This document shows, in pieces, positions 1 through 9,304 of a stretch of DNA of 64,000 nt; position 1 is the first letter of the stretch; each line of letters opens with the position of its first letter. Position numbers and translations under genes: made by a program. Source of the stretch: Dentipellis sp. KUC8613 (lineage: Eukaryota; Basidiomycota; Agaricomycetes; Russulales; Hericiaceae); the NCBI GenBank assembly GCA_002286715.1, contig NSJX01000009.1, positions 187,966-251,965 of the forward strand, given 5' to 3'. The notes beneath the pieces were generated by a model. The model was given only the letters and a program-made list of their open reading frames with translations, was not told the origin of the DNA and made no database searches.

Positions 1-25
1 ATCTCTCACCCACTCATAGAAATCA

Positions 26-1293
26 GATCCTTCGATTCTCGCTGATCTGCGCCACCTCGTCCTGCGCGGAGAGAACGCCTCTAGCATCCTGCGTCTGCGC
101 GCATACCTCATGAGCGCCTTCCGCGCCTCCTACGCGAAACACAGCCTCGTCGAGGTCACCCCACCGTGTCTCGTGCAGACGCAGGTCGAGGGCGGGGCAA
201 CGCTCTTCAAGCTGGACTACTACGGCCAGCCCGCGTTCCTCACGCAGAGCTCCCAGCTGTACCTGGAGACATGTCTGCCGTCCCTCGGAGACGTCTTCTG
301 CGTCCAGGAGAGCTTCCGCGCTGAGAACAGCCACACGCGCCGCCATCTGAGCGAGTATACCCATCTCGAGGCCGAGCTCGCGTTCATCGACTTCAACGAC
401 CTGATGGACCACATCGAGAGCATCGTACGTCCGGTCCCCCACTAGCTGCCAATTTCCATGATCATCACCTAACGTGATTTCCAGATCTGCGAGACCGTCG
501 ACCGCCTGCTCCAGGACGAGGCCTCCGCGGCCCTCATCAAGCAGCTCAACCCCGACTTCAAAGCGCCCGCGCGGCCGTTCATGCGCCTCTCGTACGTCGA
601 CGCGATCAAGTGGCTCAACGACCACGGGATCCAGCACGAGGCAGAGGACGCCGCGGGCAACCCGATCAAGGACGCGCAGGGCAACGTGCAGATGGTCGAC
701 CACGCCGTCGGCGACGACATCGCAGAGGCCGCGGAGCGCCAGATGACCGACATCATCGGCACGCCGGTGTTCCTGTACGGCTTCCCTGCGGAGCTCAAGG
801 CGTTCTATATGAAGAAGATGCCCTCGGCGGATGCGGGCGGCAAGGGCCCCGTGTTCACGGAGAGCTGCGACCTGCTCATGCCGAATGTGGGCGAGATTGT
901 GGGCGGGTCGATGAGGATTGCGGATATGGAGGAGCTCCTGGCGGCGTACAAGCGCGAGGGGATCGATTCGTCGCCGTATTACTGGTTCACGGACCAGAGG
1001 AAGTACGGCACCTGCGAGCATGGCGGATATGGCTTGGGTGTCGAGGTGTGTGTCTGTTTGTCGCGGATTGATCTGTTGCTGACTGATTTGTACAGCGTTT
1101 CCTAGCGTGGCTGGCCAACAGATATACTGTTAGGTGCGTAATGGGTTTGCATGTCGTTGAATTATGCTCACTGACGTAAAATACTCGTTTACAGGGAGTG
1201 TTGCTTGTACCCTAGGTTTGTGCTCCATTTTTACGTCCCGCCGAGCGCATTCTCATATAGCATCGCAGGTGGCCTGGGCGTGCGACACCTTGA
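26..1293 (+). CDS. Asparaginyl-tRNA synthetase, cytosolic, 3' part (5' end outside window)
   Basis: Class II aminoacyl-tRNA synthetase that charges tRNA-Asn in the cytosol. The window opens inside an intron. Exons read at 26-424, 485-1045, 1096-1133, 1195-1215 and 1269-1293. Visible family signatures are HLVLRGE (anticodon-domain/catalytic-core junction), the motif 2 region [21 protein letters not shown] with its catalytic Arg, and the motif 3 block [21 protein letters not shown] near the C-terminus. The two small 3' exons are needed to give the expected ending ([10 protein letters not shown], then TGA). All introns are GT-AG and about 50-60 bp. The N-terminal and OB-fold anticodon-binding part lies upstream. 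Histidine at the position after motif 2 and the Asn-specific pattern favour AsnRS over AspRS. Confidence 0.93.
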
Positions 1294-1672
1294 ACATAGA
1301 AGAAAAAGTGAAACTAGATGGTGTATCTCTAAGTGTTGTTTGAAGTATCTGTCGTTGTATTGCCGCTCTTCGATGGCAATGACTCTGTGTAGTAATTGCC
1401 AGTTAATCTTATTCCGTTATCGTAGACCCGGTTGGCAAGCAAACGTCAAAGTCGTACATCTGGTAGTCATACAGGTCTCTACAACGATACCGCGACCCGC
1501 GTCAAAATTACGTATAAGTACACGACTGAAGATTTCCAAAACATAGCACGAAAGCAAATTGGAGAACAAATAACAGAGATACTGAAGATGCAGTCAGTCC
1601 GATTGGCGCGATGAACATCCATTTCTACGACCTATGATGCTTGAGACATTCCACCACCCGACCCCCCACAGG
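1294..1672. other. Intergenic spacer
   Basis: Convergent spacer between the AsnRS stop and the F-box gene stop. I see no RNA gene, repeat or coding signal beyond short unsupported ORFs. Confidence 0.5.
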
Positions 1673-3313
1673 TCAAACGACTAACAGTCTGTTCCCGTGT
1701 CTTGTCTTCCCGCCATACTGCGTAACGTTTGCGAATCGGGCCAGCTTTACCAGCTCATCGGGTCCCATATGACAATCTTCAAACACAAGCTCCTTGATGG
1801 CATTGCCTCGCCCATAGCGAAATCGCACCATGTCGATCAGCTCCTGGAGTATCGTCTCATCGGCTCCAGCGTAGACTGTTGCACCCACGATCACAAGAGT
1901 CTGCAAGCCAGGGCAGAGCAGGCCATGGAAAGAGCCATCACCCGCTGAGACTGCCAGAGCTTTCAACACACCCCGCGCGGCGTCCTTCGCTAATTTGAGC
2001 GTTTCAAGGCTGATCATCCGTGAAAGGACGGGATACCAGGTCTCGGTCATTGATCCCTGCTCTACAAAGTATTGTGGCCCAGGTCCATCCGGATCCGCAC
2101 CCTGCAGGTCGGCAGACAAGAACAGCGTATGTACGCTCGAGACGGGCATGTGCTTGCAGAAACTATGCACGTCCCCGAAGGGGACGTCTTGACCGTTGGC
2201 ACCCCAATGGTACGACAACGGCGCCGGTGGAGAAGGGAGACCCCAGTCGTCGGTGAGATTGCGAAGATCTGGGGCCCGCGAGTCTCTCCAGGCTATTACT
2301 TTGCCCCATTTCTCCTTGAGGAGGAATGAGAGGTGCGTCAAAGGGCCCGGGCCCTCTATGGCTACTTCCCTGCGCAAGGTCGCAGATAGAATGTCTATCA
2401 GGCGTATCCAGTCTTCCTCTTGCTCCGCCGCCGACTTTTGTCCCTCCAAGCCCGATGAGAGGAGGAACTGGACTGTGGGTGGTAGACGCAGGTACTCCAA
2501 AATCTTCAATATGCCCTCCGGCTCTCTTGCGGTCTGAGTGTAATGCGTCAGACGGGGCAACTCGGCGGGATTTTCGCTGTTGAAATTGAAAATGAAGAGG
2601 CAGGGGCCGAGCTCGATGGTTTCCAGGTGCGGCATGTGGTACAAAAGCGACACAACGTTGTCGGAATCATCCATGTTCCCGTACTCGAGATGCCGCAGGT
2701 TCGTCAGGAGCGGCGAGGTGGACCATAGGCAGATCGTTGGAGGTAACTTGAGATACTGCAGGCGAGGGCATTCGCGGTCAAAGAGGTTGTCCGGAAGCAT
2801 TCTAGCGGTATAGCGCTCTCCGAAGACCAATGACTCCAAGCGCGGCGCACGAATATCCAGGAGTTTCGTGAAATCTAACCTTTCGTTCATGCCGCTGATG
2901 AACAGGTGCTGGATGCGGGAAATGTTATCAATGAACGCCTGGCACAGGTCTGCATTGACCAGCCAGTCATCAATTGGAAGCTCGACGACGAGGGGCTTGT
3001 CGGCAGACCGCTGGAAATGGGCAAGAACCCATTGCGGAGACAGGTTGAGCGTAGTATGGCGCCACATGTAAGGGCATTTGAGAGCAATCTCGCGCCACCG
3101 GTGGCACACATGGGTAGCTGAAATCCATACGGGATAGCTGATATGGGTAGGACGCGTGAATCCGTCGTCGAAGTGCTCTAGAGGCCGAGTGGCACACTGG
3201 AGAAGTATCTGCTCGAGCAGCTCGGTTGGAAATCGGGATATCACAGTTGGTGACCTGCGATGGACCGAAGTCTGATTTGAATGCATCGTGATCCGTAGGA
3301 TTGGATATAACAC
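1673..3313 (-). CDS. F-box protein with leucine-rich-repeat-like C-terminus
   Basis: Intronless 546-residue reading frame. After about 25 polar residues comes a classic F-box (FPTELLEQILLQCA near residue 30, then the WISATHVCHRWREIALKCPYMW stretch). The rest has irregular leucine-rich segments such as RLESLVFG, LQYLKLPP, LRHLEYGN and METIELGP. Known family role: the F-box binds Skp1 in an SCF ubiquitin ligase while the repeats recruit a target. Agaricomycetes carry hundreds of such paralogues, so no specific substrate can be named. The start may be the first Met or the internal Met at residue 10; the F-box lies downstream of both. The frame is intact. Confidence 0.85.
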   Translation of the reverse strand: MLYPILRITMHSNQTSVHRRSPTVISRFPTELLEQILLQCATRPLEHFDDGFTRPTHISYPVWISATHVCHRWREIALKCPYMWRHTTLNLSPQWVLAHFQRSADKPLVVELPIDDWLVNADLCQAFIDNISRIQHLFISGMNERLDFTKLLDIRAPRLESLVFGERYTARMLPDNLFDRECPRLQYLKLPPTICLWSTSPLLTNLRHLEYGNMDDSDNVVSLLYHMPHLETIELGPCLFIFNFNSENPAELPRLTHYTQTAREPEGILKILEYLRLPPTVQFLLSSGLEGQKSAAEQEEDWIRLIDILSATLRREVAIEGPGPLTHLSFLLKEKWGKVIAWRDSRAPDLRNLTDDWGLPSPPAPLSYHWGANGQDVPFGDVHSFCKHMPVSSVHTLFLSADLQGADPDGPGPQYFVEQGSMTETWYPVLSRMISLETLKLAKDAARGVLKALAVSAGDGSFHGLLCPGLQTLVIVGATVYAGADETILQELIDMVRFRYGRGNAIKELVFEDCHMGPDELVKLARFANVTQYGGKTRHGNRLLVV

Positions 3314-3864
3314 TGTAATATCGACAACTTGGTATGTGGCCCAACAATGTATGTGTGTACCTTGGATGCTTGAGTTGGTGAGGGATCAGTGAAAGCGAGA
3401 CGGAAGTAGCTCACTCAGTATAATAGAACCGTATCGGCCTAGATCTGTTGTATCGAGCTTGTCGTCCACCTTACGGGGGGTCCGGGCAAGTTCTGGAAGT
3501 TGTGGTAGAGGAACTGGATGCGCCCAGCGCTACTATTAGACCAGGTTAGTCAGCTACCAACGGTAAGAAATCAAGTATGAAGGGCCTGGCCGGACAAAAA
3601 GATACCCTAAGAAAATATTTCCCCTTCAGTTACCGACCTCGGATTTTGATCTCCCGCCGGGTTCCTTTTCAATTTCGAGTATTTTTGGATTTCCTTTTCG
3701 GTTTCCCTTTCGGGTTGGGGTTTCCGCGTCGGTGTTTGAGTTTCCGGTTTCAGTGTTTTGATTTCGGTTTCGGCTACGATTTCGGCTAGCCGCGTTTATT
3801 ATGTAATATGCACAGTCATCGGGCCTATCTACTACGTCATATGCCCATTGCACGACATCAATAG

Positions 3865-4222
3865 TGTCGAAAGGAAATGTGCACGGGTGGAAGACCAGAC
3901 GAGAAAACAGAGAGAGCGCAAGAAGTCAGTGAGTGAGCAGGAGCAAGACAAGACAAGAGATCGGGTGACGGCTGAGTCAAAACTCGATATAGATTAAGGC
4001 CGTGCGGGTTCGTATATAAGTACATTAAAGGCCTGTTTCAGTAGACAATACCAAGACACTATAACAAGGCCGGTACCATAAGATTAGAGGGCTGGCATAG
4101 CCAAGAACAAAAGTAAGACAAAGAAACAAAAGAGATAATCACATGTACCACAGCAGGTCAGGCGGATGCAATGAGCACCACCCTCGGTGCATACAAGGAC
4201 TGCACAATGCACTTGATGATGT
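3865..4222 (+). repeat. LTR-like direct repeat, copy 1
   Basis: About 360 bp, matching 4627-4978 along its length with scattered substitutions. Both copies begin TGTC(A/G)AAAGGAA and contain a TATA-like box (TATATAAGTACATT here), then the shared blocks GTTTCAGTAGACAATAC and AGACACTATAACAAG. The layout of TG start, internal TATA box and transcribed leader resembles a retrotransposon LTR. No tRNA primer site or polypurine tract was found, so LTR identity is an inference. Confidence 0.6.
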
Positions 4223-4626
4223 CAGTAAGGCTTTGTTCTGTAAGTCGAGACAATGGAAGAAAAAGAGAAACACTACAAGTAACAACAGAATCAAAAGGAA
4301 AAACAAGATGAACAAATATCAAATTCCAACAATCAATACAGTCAACTCTATGTCAAGGGCTGTGTTATGTGAGCTTCAAAAGAAACAAAACATAAGTACT
4401 GTAGTACTTGATACAATAGACAGACAATTGTCTTTACTATGAGAGTCATATCAGCCTTTACTCCCTGAGGAAAAGGAAAAACAATTTTATTCAGAAATAC
4501 AATACATAGTATATGTTACACTACAAGGAATACTGTGCCGCCTTGTTGAGCTCAAGCCAGTGCCACCTCTCACGCTGCCCAGCACCACCCCATTGCTCCT
4601 GCAACTCTGATGCATGTGCCATGTAA

Positions 4627-4978
4627 TGTCAAAAGGAAGTGTGTGCGAGTCAAAGACCAGATGAGAAAGCGGAGCGCGAGAGAAGACGAGGCAAGCAAGA
4701 GCCAGACAAAGACGAGAGATCAGACAATGGGAGTCAAACTCGATATTGATTCAGGCCGCGCAGGCTTGTATTTAAGTACATTCAAGAGCTTGTTTCAGTA
4801 GACAATACTAAGACACTATAACAAGACCGGTACCGTAAGATTAGAGGGACAACATAGCCAAGAACGAAGGTAAGAAAAAGAAACAAAAGTAAGTATCACA
4901 TGTAGACCACGGCGGAACGGGCGGACGCGATGAGCGCTGCCCTCGGTGCGCACGAGGACTACATGATGTGCTTAGTGC
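4627..4978 (+). repeat. LTR-like direct repeat, copy 2
   Basis: Partner of 3865-4222, with about 400 bp of A-rich sequence between them. Its promoter-like box reads TATTTAAGTACATT. The intervening segment codes only short frames, including about 45 residues from 4311 (MNKYQIPTINTVNSMSRAVL...), without recognisable gag or pol domains. The pair resembles a miniature or internally deleted LTR element. Confidence 0.6.
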
Positions 4979-5123
4979 TGGGAGTTGCCTGGTGCCTTTG
5001 AGTTGACTGGTACTCTACTCACTTGTTACCTAACAAGTTCCAACTCGACACAGCTCACTGGGCATTGACTTGACTTGACTCCAACTTGAGCGTAGAGCAA
5101 AACACTACTTCAGACACAGATAA

Positions 5124-5157
5124 TTAGATTAGATTAGATTAGATTAGATTAGATTAC
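5124..5157. repeat. ATTAG pentanucleotide microsatellite
   Basis: Six to seven tandem ATTAG units just after the second LTR-like repeat, inside the terminal-inverted-repeat element. Confidence 0.9.
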
Positions 5158-5179
5158 ATAACAGCTCTCTTTCCGAGGT

Positions 5180-5215
5180 GTGGGAGCCGGAGGGTTGCAA
5201 CCCTCTGGCTCCCAC
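5180..5215. repeat. 36-bp near-perfect palindrome (hairpin)
   Basis: The left half GTGGGAGCCGGAGGGTTG is answered by CAACCCTCTGGCTCCCAC with a single non-Watson-Crick position. It can fold into an 18-bp stem with almost no loop. It sits in the right arm of the element at 3576-5464. Confidence 0.8.
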
Positions 5216-5634
5216 GGCCCCGGCCCGCCACTGCCGACTAAGCGAAATGCGTGGGAAAGTGGGAAACGGTAGCCGAAACTGAAACCAAATTAGCCGAAAC
5301 CGAAACCCAATTAGCCGAAATCGAAATCGAAATACCCGAAGCGGAAACTGAAACTTTCGATGCGGAAGTTGAATTGCCTAGCTCTAAAGGGAAAATATTG
5401 TGTGCGAAGAGGGAAAGGTAAATTTCATCACGCGAGAGAATATTGTCCGGCCCTGTCCTTCATAATCAAGCGCCCAAGCATTACAGGCTAGCAACTAATA
5501 GCACACCGCGCGTATAATCACCGCTGTATACTTGTCCTCACACTTATAGCCAGCGAGGCAAAGTTCAAGCTCTATTACCCAGTGTCAAGGATACACGCGT
5601 ACCATTCACTTGAAGCCTTCGTCCCAACCCGGCC

Positions 5635-6616
5635 ATGATATCGCGGTTCTCGAGGTCGTTTGTCCTCATTGTCCTTGCTCTCGTGAGTCCAGACGAAAGT
5701 GCGGCAGCACAGAGCGTCATTGACATTGATCCGCTCAGTTCCTTATCGCATCTATCGCACTGCTCCACTCACCATCGCGCGCCTACATTGACCCATGGTC
5801 AGGTAACCTGTTCGGAGAAGGCGGAGTGGAGGGCCAGCTTCACACTCCGGACATGAAGGGGCTTGGAGGAGACAGCGCGCATGGGGCTGTGATCATGTCG
5901 AAGCTGGGGAATGAGACTGCGAAGTATGCTCGCCTATTTATTGCTGTTGGAAGACATCTTGACATTCTATCCAGAGCTGCACTGGGTCGCGCGACATGGA
6001 AACTGCTGTGAGACGTTCGATCACATTTCACCTATATCAATTGAATTCCTATTGCACAGGCATACCATTACTCTCCGATACCCGGAGGTTTGTTCTTCTC
6101 GCTTCCTATCCAATTCTTGAAACTGATGGAATGCTCTTGACAGACACCCACCCAGGACGAACGTGACGCACTGGATTCCTATTTCCATCTCTTATCGCGT
6201 TTATACCCCTGCGGAGAATGTGCAGCAGAATTCCAACAATTGCTGAAAAGATTCCCACCCCAGGTCTGTTGATACACTAGTGGTTCATATCGCAGGGTGG
6301 GTTGACAGTTCATGATTCAGACGTCCTCTCGGCGGACTGCAGCTCTTTGGTGCGCTTGATTTATATTACAGCATTAATTGTTAGTCTGATATTTTGCCTC
6401 CCTCTCAGGTTATGCCACGTTCATAACCAGGTGAACGAGCGTCTGCACAAGCCTATCTTCGACTGTGCACACCTCGATGCGACGTACGACTGCGGCTGTG
6501 GCGACAGCCCCGTCAATCCATCCTCTCGTTCCGCAGATGCTGATCCCATGGATCTCGAGCGAGATCCTAGCAAAGACGACCTCACTGGCATCGGGCTCAT
6601 CAAAGGCGGACGGTGA
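5635..6616 (+). CDS. FAD-dependent sulfhydryl oxidase, Erv2/ALR family
   Basis: Erv2-type enzymes use FAD to pass electrons from dithiols to oxygen and so make disulfides in the ER lumen. Six exons joined by GT-AG introns are needed. The first (5635-5682) plus the start of the second give an N-terminal signal anchor (SRSFVLIVLALFLIASIALL). Family signatures follow in order: GRATWKLLHTITLRYPE, ERDALDSYFHLLSRLYPCGECAAEF with the catalytic CxxC (Cys-Gly-Glu-Cys), LCHVHNQVNERLHKP (FAD-binding His/Asn), and a C-terminal CAHLDATYDCGCG with extra cysteines. The length of about 210 residues fits Erv2. It converges on the GH71 gene with 91 bp between stops. Confidence 0.9.
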
Positions 6617-6707
6617 TTCGGGGCCGCCGTACAGTATTGGTATCTATGAGGTATATACAGTAACATTTGCGTCTAATAGCATCAACACCACTACGAACCC
6701 TGGTAGT

Positions 6708-8479
6708 TTAGCGTGACATGGCCACGTAGGCGTTGAAGTTGTACACCCGTGGTCTTGCTTCAAATTTGTACTCGCCCATTGATGGAGCACATGCTGCGAC
6801 GATGGCCCCGCCACGGAGGATCTGTGCCCACATTCCTTGTCCCGGCGCAAGCCTGCCTGCGAGTTTCGTCACTCCTTCTTTGACTTCATACCTTACGGGC
6901 GCATTGTCTCCGGAAGACATGATGACAGTCGCTGCACCCGTTGCGAACACCACAACCCAAAATAAGTCCTCAGTCTGCAGGCCCGTGCGTGAGTGATTTC
7001 GGATGACGGCCATCGGTAAGGTCAACCTCACGCACCAATTGCCACCCGTCAGGGCGGGGTACCTCGTCCTCCGACGCCTGTGCCGCTTTGGGATGCGGCC
7101 TCGCCCACATGAAGATCCTGTCCTTCTCAATAGGCGGCATGCTTCCCTCTTTGAAGGCTCGCGCGTAATAAGCGTTGAGCAGCATCCACGGTGCATGCGG
7201 GAAGCCGTCTACCCAGGCTTGCGAGTTTGGCTGGGCTCCACGAACCGGCGCGACATAATGCGATTCTCCATAGTCTGGGACAGTACTGTCAGAACGTCGC
7301 GACTGGCACGGAGGAATACGGATACGCGTACCATTCCAGGAAATCAACTGGACAATGTCAACATGGTTTCTCTGGGACAGGAGGTACTCCCAGCGCCTCA
7401 CGAGGAGCCAGTCGTCGCCGCGGTAGATCCACTGATAGACGATGCTGTCAGCTTGGAAAGAAGCCTTTACTGAAGTAATGCCGTGACACACATTCTTATT
7501 CCAAGAATCAGGACCGTAATGCTAAGCGTCTCGGGTTGAGTCTAGCTTTCGCGTCTGACAGGCACGGCACTTACTGTAAAGAACCATGGAGAGACTGCCG
7601 CCATGTACGTCTTCCGACGTAGATGGGCCAGGTGATGTTTGTCAGAATCAAGCGCTGGACGACGTATCTCCTCAGGAGACGATTCAATGTTAAGATGGAG
7701 AGGCCAGCCGCCGTTCCACTAGGACCTGTATGTTAAATTCGTATTCTCTATTCCCAAGGTTAGAGCTTACATGGAAAATACCGTCTATGGAGGACAGGCT
7801 GGGGTAGGTCGCAGGATCCACGAAGAAGGCTGGGACTAGATGAACCTATCCGAGACTGAGTAAACTATACTCTGTTTCAGGCATGAAGAAGACTCACTGC
7901 GGCGATCTTCGAAAGCTCAGCTTTGACAAATGCCCAAGCATCGTTGATGGAAGAGTATCCAAAGCGCGCCTGGTCACCAGCAAACGTCGAAATTAAGACT
8001 TTGCCTTCGTAGAGCATCTGATTTGGATGCCGTGCTAGTAACTCAAGGTATTTGCGCAAGTAATCCACATCTTCCGGCTTGTGAGCTGGAATTACGCTGT
8101 GTCGAGTTTTCGGAGGCAAGTCTCGACAGACGACATTCGTGCGATGGGACAAAGAGGACGTACGTCATGTCGAAGCTCAGAAAAAGCTTGAAAGTGGAAC
8201 GTAGCTCGAGGGCCGCCGCATAGCAGTCCATGACCCGGTCAAGCTGCCAATCTTCTTTGCCGATGTTGAGCGCGAATCCGTCGCTAGACTAAGGTATGAG
8301 TGCATTCAATTCGACCGGTCACAACAATAGCTGAACTCACAGCGCATGACAACTAGCAAGCTCAATGTCCGCAGTCCAGTCTTTGATCTCGTACGGCTAG
8401 AGATAGATCAGTGCCCTGCTTGTCAATGCGAGCGCATTGCGGTGGAGGTGCATGCAGATACATATGTATTTCCGACCAT
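6708..8479 (-). CDS. Glycoside hydrolase family 71, alpha-1,3-glucanase (mutanase)
   Basis: GH71 enzymes hydrolyse alpha-1,3-glucan of fungal walls. Family blocks read in order on the minus strand: FMVGNTY, ALDGFALNIGKEDWQ, TFKLFLSFDMT, KVLISTFAGDQARFGY, VSPWFFT, GDDWLLVRRWEYL, ISWNDYGESHYV, and DLFWVVVFATGAATV. Short GT-AG introns connect them, for example GTTGAC...CTGCAG just before TEDLFW. The C-terminal part (YEVKEGVTKLAGRLAPGQG...) is the usual beta-rich tail. The minimal start is the Met inside FMVGNTY. Homologues normally have a few residues before this block and often a secretion signal, and neither is obvious here. The 5' exon may therefore be missed or lost. Confidence 0.85.
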
Positions 8480-8812
8480 GAAACTATTTATACAGAAACA
8501 TTCGATGTCAGAATACGAAGATTGGAGAATAGGAAGATTACGAACTGTGCAACGACATGTTTCGTGGAGCGACGATGCGTTGACATCCTCGACAGGCAAG
8601 AGATTTACTGGTACAATCGGATTGAAAAGAAGTGAAAAAGCCAAGCTGCTGGTGGCAGGCAGATGCCGGTAGGATGAAAGACCTAGCTTGCTGAGGGTAC
8701 ATCCATTAACGACTCAAAAGAACATTGTTGGATCAAATGTCAGAGACCGTTCGAGGGAGCCGGTCGTAGCGCAAGGGCCCATACATCTTGGAGATACATA
8801 ACAAAAGATAAT

Positions 8813-8883
8813 GCCCATTGGCTGGATTGAACAACCGACCTCACCATTACGAGTGGCGCGCTCTACCACTGAGCTAAACGGGC
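8813..8883 (-). tRNA. tRNA-Thr (CGT), intronless
   Basis: A 71-nt cloverleaf on the minus strand. The acceptor GCCCGTT pairs with AATGGGC, the D-arm is GCTC...GAGC, the anticodon stem is CGCCA/TGGTG with loop CTCGTAA (anticodon CGT), and the T-arm is GGTTG TTCAATC CAGCC. The A-box (TAGCTCAGTGG) and B-box (GGTTGTTCAATCC) are both present. Confidence 0.9.
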
Positions 8884-9304
8884 TATGGGTAATTGGCTAA
8901 TAAATCAAACTATGTAAAGAACATAAAGCTTGCCCGCAAAATTCCCGGGCCTGCCGTCATCGGGCTTTAGAGACGTGTTCTGACACGGTGTCTCCCGTCT
9001 TGACCAACTCAAGTCTTCAGAGCACGCTCGGTACGTTGAGGACCTCGAGAGATTGGACCTCGTTAGCTGACGACTACCACTGTGCGGCCATCTTGATATT
9101 TCCGCCTCACATTACATGTTTCAGCGCTCGGTGAACGTCCGTTCTGCCAGTCTTCGCCAGACTCTGCGTCCCCATTCGTGCGTGTCCTGCTCTTCAGGTC
9201 CTCTTCTGAGCATAGTCTGACAATTGGATTTTCTTCGATACTCACAGGTAGGGCTCATCTGAGTCGTCGTCCCTTACCTTATTCGCCCCCTCCCTAATCT
9301 CACC
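8884..9304. other. Intergenic/promoter region of TIM50
   Basis: Between the 5' end of the tRNA-Thr gene and the TIM50 start. CT-rich stretches just upstream of 9305 look like a fungal core promoter and leader. No ORF or repeat is supported. Confidence 0.4.

Larger units (their letters stand above)
3576..5464. mobile_element. Non-autonomous terminal-inverted-repeat DNA element with 6-bp target duplication
   Basis: The left end (3576-3597) begins TATGAAGG and ends GGCCGGACAA. The right end (5443-5464) is its reverse complement, with 19 of 22 positions matching. The hexamer ATCAAG lies directly outside both ends (3570-3575 and 5465-5470), as expected for a target-site duplication. Subterminal parts also match in inverted orientation: AAAATATTTCCC-like boxes and arrays of TTTCGGTTTCGGCTA (left about 3640-3790, right about 5250-5375). 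There is no transposase frame. The centre holds long direct repeats, a pentanucleotide array and a hairpin, so this is probably an old element later invaded by a retroelement. I cannot assign a superfamily. Confidence 0.72.

Noticed and set aside
23..1021. 332-residue antisense frame opposite AsnRS
   Set aside because: It mirrors the codon bias of the GC-rich synthetase exons, crosses their intron, and has no family motif.
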